Source: an uncultured Clostridium sp.
Lineage (GTDB): Bacteria > Bacillota > Clostridia > Lachnospirales > Lachnospiraceae
Assembly (NCBI GenBank): GCA_900543885.1
Contig: UQTA01000086.1
Location: forward strand, 1-12,538
Direction: 5' to 3'
DNA: 12,538 nucleotides
Shown: piece by piece, positions 7,464 to 12,538 of the stretch
Position numbering within the stretch: the stretch's first letter is position 1
Layout: each line of letters begins with the position of its first letter
The notes under the pieces: model-generated
Databases searched by the model: none
What the model was told of the DNA's origin: nothing
The model's input: the letters and a program-made list of their open reading frames with translations, nothing else
Position numbers and translations under genes: made by a program

Positions 7464-8972
7464 TCAGGCTTTCTCTGCCATCGCTGTAAGTGATTGCAAT
7501 GTCATATATCGTCCTACTTTATTCATTCTACTCATATGCACCTGATCTTTTTCAAAACAGAACTTCAGTTCATTTTCATAGCAGGTTTCTACCCATCTTG
7601 CATGGACTACAAAACAGTTTTTATCTTCCCAATATCCACTTAAACACAGCTCACTATTTACCCTTCCATCTAGTTTAAGCCGGTTCCATCTCCATGATCC
7701 ATCTGTAGCGATTAGAACTTTATGTTCTTTTCCCTGCTGGCAAAATTTCATTTCGCAGGTTCCAGGCACAAATCTCATGGTAAATTCCGTTATTCCTTCA
7801 AGAGGCTTAAGCCCTGCATTTGAATGTTTGATCTCTGTTTCAAATCCCATCCGTCCTTCTGTCACAAGATAGCATTTTCCACCTATTTCAGTCTCTTTTT
7901 TTCTATTACGGCTGCATTGCCGATGAGGTGCTTTCAAAGACAGATGGGATAATTTTTCTTTCAGATGTCTAGATGAAGCTTCATCCTCCGGCAGTGTCTC
8001 TTCATGAACTGTCTTTGCAAATCTCCATATTTCATCCAATGTATTCTGCGCCCAATGGGCATTAGAAGCCGTTTCATTCACGGCAATTATCATATCCTGA
8101 TCTGGAAATACAATAGAAAACTGGCCCATTGCCCCGTCAGCCCTGTATACATTTTCCGGCTGGCACATCCAGATCTGAAATCCATAACCAAGGAAATTGT
8201 CCGTAGCCTCTGGATTTCCATTTTTTTCTGTAGCAGTATCAATCTGCTTTGATATTGCCATTTTTACATATTCTTCGGACAAAATGCGTTCGCCCGCCCA
8301 GACTCCGCCGTCTTTATAAAGCTTCATCAGCCTTAGATTGTCCTCTGTTGTGGCGTAAACACCCCCGCCGCCAAAAACTGTACCGTCTGGCATGCGTTCA
8401 AACAAAAGATTATCACTGTCAATGCCAATCTTATCAAACAGCCTGCTTTTTAAATATTCCTCTGCAGGAATTCCCGTTTTTCTCTCTACGATGGCGCAAA
8501 GAAGGGTGGATCCCACACTGTTGTATTGAAACGCAGTTCCTGGACGATGCTTAATAGGAACTTCCAGATATGCCTGTAGCCAGTTCTCTGTCACCTCAGG
8601 AAGCCTTTCCATTCCACTTCCCATGCAGAGAATATCCTTTACCGTCAGCTGCTTCAGATTTTCATCTGGATTCTCTGGTGCCTTCTCTGGAAAAATAGAA
8701 AGGATTTTTTCATCTAAAAAGACTTTTCCTTCGGTTATTGCAATTCCTATTGCAGTAGCAGAATATGTTTTGCTCAAAGAATGGAGACTATGCCGAATCC
8801 CTGGCGCATAAGGCGCCCACCACCCCTCTGCACATATTTTTTCATGTCGCATGAGCATAATGCCATGCATTTCTGTTACCCGCTCCAGATTTTCAATCAG
8901 CTGTTCCAGACTCTTGCTGGAAATTCCCACTGCTTCCGGAGTAGTTCTCTCAAATTTCTTCCCTGTCATCAT
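7464..8972 (-). CDS. Cytoplasmic beta-lactamase-fold serine hydrolase with extra C-terminal domain
   Basis: A 502-residue protein of the class C beta-lactamase / esterase superfamily (Beta-lactamase, PF00144-type). The nucleophile motif SxxK is Ser65-Leu-Ser-Lys68, the second motif is Tyr150-Asn-Ser, and a third Gly-rich motif DGAMGQ lies near 279-284. GGGGVYATTEDNLRLMKLY (about 197-215) is also typical. No signal peptide or membrane segment is seen, so it should act in the cytoplasm, unlike resistance enzymes or penicillin-binding proteins. Beyond about residue 320 there is a basic linker and then a C-terminal region of about 150 residues that I do not recognise. It contains paired aromatic segments and may be a beta-rich domain. 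RBS GGGAG lies close to the ATG at 8970-8972, and 44 bases separate it from the permease. From its place between a sugar permease and sucrose phosphorylase, it is probably an esterase or deacylase acting on the imported sugar; this is inference. Confidence 0.85.
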   Translation of the reverse strand: MMTGKKFERTTPEAVGISSKSLEQLIENLERVTEMHGIMLMRHEKICAEGWWAPYAPGIRHSLHSLSKTYSATAIGIAITEGKVFLDEKILSIFPEKAPENPDENLKQLTVKDILCMGSGMERLPEVTENWLQAYLEVPIKHRPGTAFQYNSVGSTLLCAIVERKTGIPAEEYLKSRLFDKIGIDSDNLLFERMPDGTVFGGGGVYATTEDNLRLMKLYKDGGVWAGERILSEEYVKMAISKQIDTATEKNGNPEATDNFLGYGFQIWMCQPENVYRADGAMGQFSIVFPDQDMIIAVNETASNAHWAQNTLDEIWRFAKTVHEETLPEDEASSRHLKEKLSHLSLKAPHRQCSRNRKKETEIGGKCYLVTEGRMGFETEIKHSNAGLKPLEGITEFTMRFVPGTCEMKFCQQGKEHKVLIATDGSWRWNRLKLDGRVNSELCLSGYWEDKNCFVVHARWVETCYENELKFCFEKDQVHMSRMNKVGRYMTLQSLTAMAEKA

Positions 8973-9016
8973 TTTTCTCCCAAACTATAAACGTTGCAAA
9001 TAGTCGCTAATCTTTT

Positions 9017-9913
9017 TTAGCCTTTTACTGCGCCTACAACTACACCTTTGATAAAATATTTCTGTACAAATGGATAAATTAAAATAATTGGCAAAATTCC
9101 TACAACTGCCATTGCCATGCGCACGGAAGTGCCTGGAAGATCTACCATAGCCGCACCTGCAATTTCACCAGCTCCACCAGATTTTAAAAACTGTATATTA
9201 TCCATGATACGGAGCAGCAGATTCTGTATTCCATAAAGCTGAGGTTTCGTAATGTAATACAATGCATTTACCCAGTCATTCCAGTATTTCAGCGCTGTAA
9301 AAAGGCTGATGGTAGCAATTACAGGCGTAGATAATGGGAAAACAATCTTCCAGAAAATGGTAAGTTCTGAAGCTCCGTCAATTTCTGCCGCTTCGATCAA
9401 TGCATCCGGAATACTATTCTGATAATAATTCTTAACCAGCATAATATTAAAAGCTGTGATCAGATAATTTGGCAAGATCAGCGCCCAAATCGTGTTCTTC
9501 AAGTGAAAAAACTGAGACCACATCATATAAGCCGGAACAACACCACCATTAAATAACATGGTAAAAAACACAAGAAATGTAAGGATCTTTGAAAATTTAA
9601 AATCCTTTCTGGACATAGGATATGCTAATGTCGTAGTAAAAAGCACGCTTAAGAGCGTTCCTGTAATAGTTACAAAAAAGGAGATCCCATAAGCCCTGGT
9701 GATTAGCTTCGCCTGCTTCATCATATAAAAATAAGCATCCAGGCTCCATTTTGCAGGAAAATAAGAATATCCATTTGCAATCAGACATTTTTCATCTGTA
9801 AATGATGCAATAACGATCAGAATAACCGGAAGCAATGATAAAATGGTCATGATACCTAGTGTTATCAGCGCAAAACGGTGAAAACTGCGTTCCCCGCCTA
9901 ATCTCGTTTTCAT
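9017..9913 (-). CDS. Sugar ABC transporter permease, LplC/YtcP type (CUT1)
   Basis: One of two membrane subunits of a binding-protein-dependent sugar importer, 299 residues with about six helices. The first is about 15-38, and the last is near 270-285. The cytoplasmic coupling loop that meets the ATPase is EAAEIDGASELTIFWKIVFPL, with Glu174. The C-terminal FIKGVVVGAVKG is typical of this subfamily. The ATG at 9911-9913 is chosen because GGAGG ends seven bases before it. A further in-frame ATG at 9931 overlaps the preceding gene's stop and has no RBS. It follows the other permease by 17 bases. No ATPase gene is in the operon, so a shared MsmX/MsmK-like ATPase encoded elsewhere probably powers it. 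Confidence 0.92.
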   Translation of the reverse strand: MKTRLGGERSFHRFALITLGIMTILSLLPVILIVIASFTDEKCLIANGYSYFPAKWSLDAYFYMMKQAKLITRAYGISFFVTITGTLLSVLFTTTLAYPMSRKDFKFSKILTFLVFFTMLFNGGVVPAYMMWSQFFHLKNTIWALILPNYLITAFNIMLVKNYYQNSIPDALIEAAEIDGASELTIFWKIVFPLSTPVIATISLFTALKYWNDWVNALYYITKPQLYGIQNLLLRIMDNIQFLKSGGAGEIAGAAMVDLPGTSVRMAMAVVGILPIILIYPFVQKYFIKGVVVGAVKG

Positions 9914-9930
9914 CTTATTGCCTCCTTCCA

Positions 9931-10854
9931 TTAAAACAGTGCATTTTCAGGGTTCATCTTACGGACCAGTGCATTAGCAGTGATAACCAAGATAAATCCA
10001 ACACATGACTGGAATAGTCCTGCTGCAGATGACATTCCTACGTCATTTAATTCCATTAAACCTCTGTATACAAAAGTATCAATGGTCTGTGTTACGCCAT
10101 AAAGAGCACCCGAATTCATAGGCACCTGATAAAACAATCCAAAATCAGAAAAGAAGATCTTTCCGATGGCCATAAGGCCCATAATCGTAATTGTTGGCTT
10201 TAAAAGCGGCAGAGTGATATAAAAGATCTGTTTGATCTTACCTGCCCCGTCAATCTTAGCAGCCTCATAAATACCTTTATCAATACCGGCAATGCTAGCC
10301 ATGTAAATGATCGATGTATGACCTACTGTCTGCCATAAAAATACCAGAATCAGGATAAATGGCCAGATATTACTTTTGGTATACCAGGACACCGGATCCA
10401 TTCCCAATGTTTTTAACACAGTATTATTAATAAATCCACTGTCTGAATTTAAAAACGCAAAAACCATGTAGGAGATTACCACCCAGGAAAGCAGGTATGG
10501 TAAAAGCAGCGCTGACTGATAAAACTTTGCCCAAACGCTTTTTACGATCTCTGTCAGCAGGATTGCCACAAAAATACCAAGAGCTGTGCCGATCACAATA
10601 AAAGCGAAATTATATAAGATTGTATTTCTTGTCATGATCAGCGCATCTTTTGTCTTAAACAGAAACTTAAAATTATCAAACCCGCACCAAGGGCTCCCAA
10701 ATACTCCCTTTGAAAAATCATAACTTTTAAAAGCCAGAAAAATCCCGAACATTGGGATATAATTGTTTATCAGAAGATAAGCAAGACCCGGCAATGCGAT
10801 TAATAGCAGAGGGGTGTTTTTAGTCCCCCGCCCCCTTTTTTTTCTTCCTGTCAT
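9931..10854 (-). CDS. Sugar ABC transporter permease, LplB type (CUT1)
   Basis: The second membrane subunit of the importer, 307 residues. A basic start (TGRKKRGRG) precedes the first helix (about 15-32). The LplB-like NNYIPMFGIFLAFKSYD follows, and then the helices of the inner-membrane domain. The coupling loop is YEAAKIDGAGKIKQIFYITLPLL, with Glu197. The end MNPENALF is characteristic of LplB-like permeases. AGGTGAG lies six bases ahead of the ATG at 10852-10854, which is 10 bases after the binding protein gene. It is expected to pair with the product of 9017-9913 and to take substrate from the lipoprotein of 10865-12418. Confidence 0.93.
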   Translation of the reverse strand: MTGRKKRGRGTKNTPLLLIALPGLAYLLINNYIPMFGIFLAFKSYDFSKGVFGSPWCGFDNFKFLFKTKDALIMTRNTILYNFAFIVIGTALGIFVAILLTEIVKSVWAKFYQSALLLPYLLSWVVISYMVFAFLNSDSGFINNTVLKTLGMDPVSWYTKSNIWPFILILVFLWQTVGHTSIIYMASIAGIDKGIYEAAKIDGAGKIKQIFYITLPLLKPTITIMGLMAIGKIFFSDFGLFYQVPMNSGALYGVTQTIDTFVYRGLMELNDVGMSSAAGLFQSCVGFILVITANALVRKMNPENALF

Positions 10855-10864
10855 AATAGCTCAC

Positions 10865-12418
10865 CTAATTCGCATTTTCTGCAGCCCATGCATCCAGCTG
10901 TTTCTGTTTTTCCGCAATGATCTCATCAATTCCTGCTTCTTTTAAGCTCTGCTGAAACTTTGGAAGTTCTGTTTCAGGATCAAGGCTTCCGCAACGCAGT
11001 CCTGGAAGATACTGATTGATCACGTTATTTACTGCTGTATACTGTGTTTTTACAGTTGAGCTGTCAAAGGTAAATCCAAATGCCTTTGATCTTCCTGCAT
11101 TCTGATTATCCTCTTTCATAACTTTCTGTGTATCTTCGCTGGCACCTTCCAAAATATACTGGTTGAACTGACTTCCGCATAAACCGCAGCTAAGCTGAGC
11201 TGTATATGGAACGGTGCTTGCATCCTGACCATCCGGGTATTTCACTACATTGTCACTGACCTTTACATAATCTTTTCCTTCAATTCCGTAAATGATCAGG
11301 TTGATAACATCTTTATCTGTATAAGTTAAATTCAGGAATTCAAGCGCTTTTTCCGGATTTTTGCAGGTAGATGCAACCGCCCATGAAATTCTGTTTACAT
11401 CAGAGGTTCCAAGATAAGGCTGGCTTAAACGAAGAGCGCCAATTTTCTGACCTGTCTGAGTGGAAATCTGAGTTGCAGCGTCATTTCCACCATAATTTGA
11501 AATATAAGAAAATCCTTTTCCTGCACTTAACAATTCGATGGATGTGCTAGTTGTTGTCGCTGCATCACCCATGATATAGCCTTTGTTATACCAGTCTCTT
11601 GCCAATGTCAGGATGCCTTTAAATTCTTCTGTTTCATAGAAATTCTCAACCTGCATATCATCACCATTCAGGATTCCTGTTGGATACAAATAGCGGTCTC
11701 CCAGATAATCAAATCCGTAAATAGTATTGATCATACCAGAATCGCCAGGATTGACTGGTACCAGCGGAATCATATCAGGATAAGCCTCTTTTACCTTTCT
11801 ATATACATCAGTCAGATCATTAATATTTTTAATATCTGCCGAATCTACGCCGATTTCTTCCAGGATATCTTCTCTATACAGAAGTGTCGGTGCAAGAGCA
11901 ACGCCCTTATCAGCCGGAATTCCATAAACTTTTCCATCTATTACTTCTGTTTTCATAAAATCTTCACCAACTGCGTCAATGGCGCCTGTAGCATGTTCCT
12001 TTACAATATCTGTAATGTCATAAAGCTGATGATTGGCAAGACATGTAGATAACTCCAGACCACTTCCTGTATGGAACAGGTCCAGCTGTTCCCCACCCTG
12101 CATTGCAAGGCTTACCTGCTGGCCATATGCAGAAGAAGCAATCGGCATTAATTCTACTTCCACACCGATCTTCTCTCTTGTAATTTCACTGATTGCTTCA
12201 TTTACATCAGACAGATCTTCCGGAATATTGTTAAATGATTTAAAAGCATATACAATCTTTGTATATTCTTCATTTCCTTCCATTTTCTGATCTGTGGCAG
12301 TCTGCTGACCGGCCGCATTATCCGAACTGCTACCGCATCCAGTCATGGAAAATGCCATTGAACCGGCAAGAAGAACGGTCGCTACGCCTGCAACTCTGTT
12401 TTTCAAACTTTTTTTCAT
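10865..12418 (-). CDS. Sugar ABC transporter solute-binding lipoprotein, LplA type
   Basis: The extracellular binding protein of the importer, 517 residues, which is the long size usual for LplA-like proteins. Residues 1-28 form a lipoprotein signal peptide: MKKSLKNR, a hydrophobic core, and the lipobox MTGC, with Cys28 as the lipidated residue. A Ser/Gln-rich tether follows, then the two-lobed domain. The C-terminal part (FQQSLKEAGIDEIIAEKQKQL, DAWAAEN) looks like the DUF3502-type tail of this group. The ATG at 12416-12418 is preferred over one at 12454 because GGAG lies six bases ahead and the signal peptide then has normal length. It is the first gene of the operon. The neighbours suggest a sucrose-like or glucosyl ligand, but the ligand cannot be read from the sequence. 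Confidence 0.93.
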   Translation of the reverse strand: MKKSLKNRVAGVATVLLAGSMAFSMTGCGSSSDNAAGQQTATDQKMEGNEEYTKIVYAFKSFNNIPEDLSDVNEAISEITREKIGVEVELMPIASSAYGQQVSLAMQGGEQLDLFHTGSGLELSTCLANHQLYDITDIVKEHATGAIDAVGEDFMKTEVIDGKVYGIPADKGVALAPTLLYREDILEEIGVDSADIKNINDLTDVYRKVKEAYPDMIPLVPVNPGDSGMINTIYGFDYLGDRYLYPTGILNGDDMQVENFYETEEFKGILTLARDWYNKGYIMGDAATTTSTSIELLSAGKGFSYISNYGGNDAATQISTQTGQKIGALRLSQPYLGTSDVNRISWAVASTCKNPEKALEFLNLTYTDKDVINLIIYGIEGKDYVKVSDNVVKYPDGQDASTVPYTAQLSCGLCGSQFNQYILEGASEDTQKVMKEDNQNAGRSKAFGFTFDSSTVKTQYTAVNNVINQYLPGLRCGSLDPETELPKFQQSLKEAGIDEIIAEKQKQLDAWAAENAN

Positions 12419-12433
12419 ATTAATCTCCATTCC

Positions 12434-12452
12434 GCCGCCTTCGGCTGGCGGC
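12434..12452 (-). promoter_or_regulatory. GC-rich hairpin in the leader of the sugar operon
   Basis: GCCGCC and GGCGGC pair around a seven-base loop (AGCCGAA on the minus strand), five to nine bases upstream of the GGAG ribosome binding site. It has no T-tract. In otherwise AT-rich surroundings it stands out and could limit translation or stabilise the 5' end of the mRNA. Confidence 0.4.
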
Positions 12453-12538
12453 ACAAATAGTAACGAAAGTATTTCAACTCTCTATGTTGTGCTGTAAAAT
12501 ATTTGCAAGAAGCTACACTACAAAGCACGGGAGGAGGA
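12453..12538. promoter_or_regulatory. Upstream region of the sugar operon, likely promoter; possible divergent gene
   Basis: The 86 bases up to the right edge contain no gene. On the minus strand TTTACA (12497-12502) and AATACT (12472-12477) could be a promoter, but the 19-base spacing is poor. GAAAGTATTTC (12465-12475) is a small inverted repeat without the central CG of a catabolite-control site. On the + strand GGGAGGAGGA occupies the last ten bases and looks like a strong ribosome binding site, so a divergent gene may start just past the window. Confidence 0.3.

Noticed and set aside
7464..8972. Serine hydrolase as an antibiotic-resistance beta-lactamase
   Set aside because: No signal peptide, an extra C-terminal domain and a place within a sugar operon argue for an esterase-like role instead.
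8982..9019. GCTAA-AAAAGA-TTAGC hairpin between the permease and serine hydrolase as a terminator
   Set aside because: The stem is only five A/T-rich pairs and no T-run follows, so transcription should continue through the operon.
12465..12475. GAAAGTATTTC as a catabolite-repression (cre) site upstream of the sugar operon
   Set aside because: It has an odd-length spacer and lacks the central CG that cre sites need, so it is only a short palindrome.

Overview
The window looks like chromosomal DNA of a gut-type Firmicute, most likely a Lachnospiraceae-like Clostridia. That is inferred from Trp-Tyr-Tyr cell-wall-binding repeats, an LplA/LplB/LplC-style sugar transporter without its own ATPase, strong GGAGG ribosome binding sites, and an OmpR-type two-component pair. 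Every gene I can support lies on the minus strand, so the window reads from right to left in transcription order. I see no rRNA, tRNA, transposase, integrase or CRISPR array.

Right half (about 12538 to 6030): a five-gene carbohydrate operon. It runs: lipoprotein solute-binding protein, two CUT1-type permeases, a cytoplasmic serine hydrolase of the beta-lactamase fold with an extra C-terminal domain, and a sucrose phosphorylase (GtfA, GH13_18) with all three catalytic carboxylates. Gaps are 10, 17, 44 and 33 bases, and a strong 17-bp hairpin terminator closes the operon at 5957-6003. The expected job is uptake of a sucrose-like or substituted sugar, possible removal of an acyl group in the cytoplasm, and phosphorolysis to glucose 1-phosphate plus fructose.

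Middle (5787 to 2982): two adjacent genes for exported surface proteins, both broken by frameshifts. The first is a secreted protein with a fibronectin-like domain and C-terminal cell-wall-binding repeats (one frameshift). The second is a lipoprotein with a Gly-rich linker and beta-helix-like repeats (two frameshifts). A UUCG-tetraloop terminator at 2926-2952 closes this unit.

Left part (2793 to 1): a more GC-rich block with an intact response regulator and histidine kinase, followed by the 5' part of another secreted cell-wall-binding protein that runs off the left edge and also appears frameshifted. The main regulatory observation is a 17-base direct repeat (two TGTGGC half-sites with an 11-base period). 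It occurs just upstream of the regulator's own promoter (2799-2815) and, in inverted orientation with one mismatch, upstream of the leftmost surface gene (550-566). This is the expected arrangement for an OmpR-family binding site. A weaker look-alike with similar spacing lies in front of the other cell-wall-binding gene (5921-5935). I infer that the two-component system controls surface proteins of this locus and its own synthesis.
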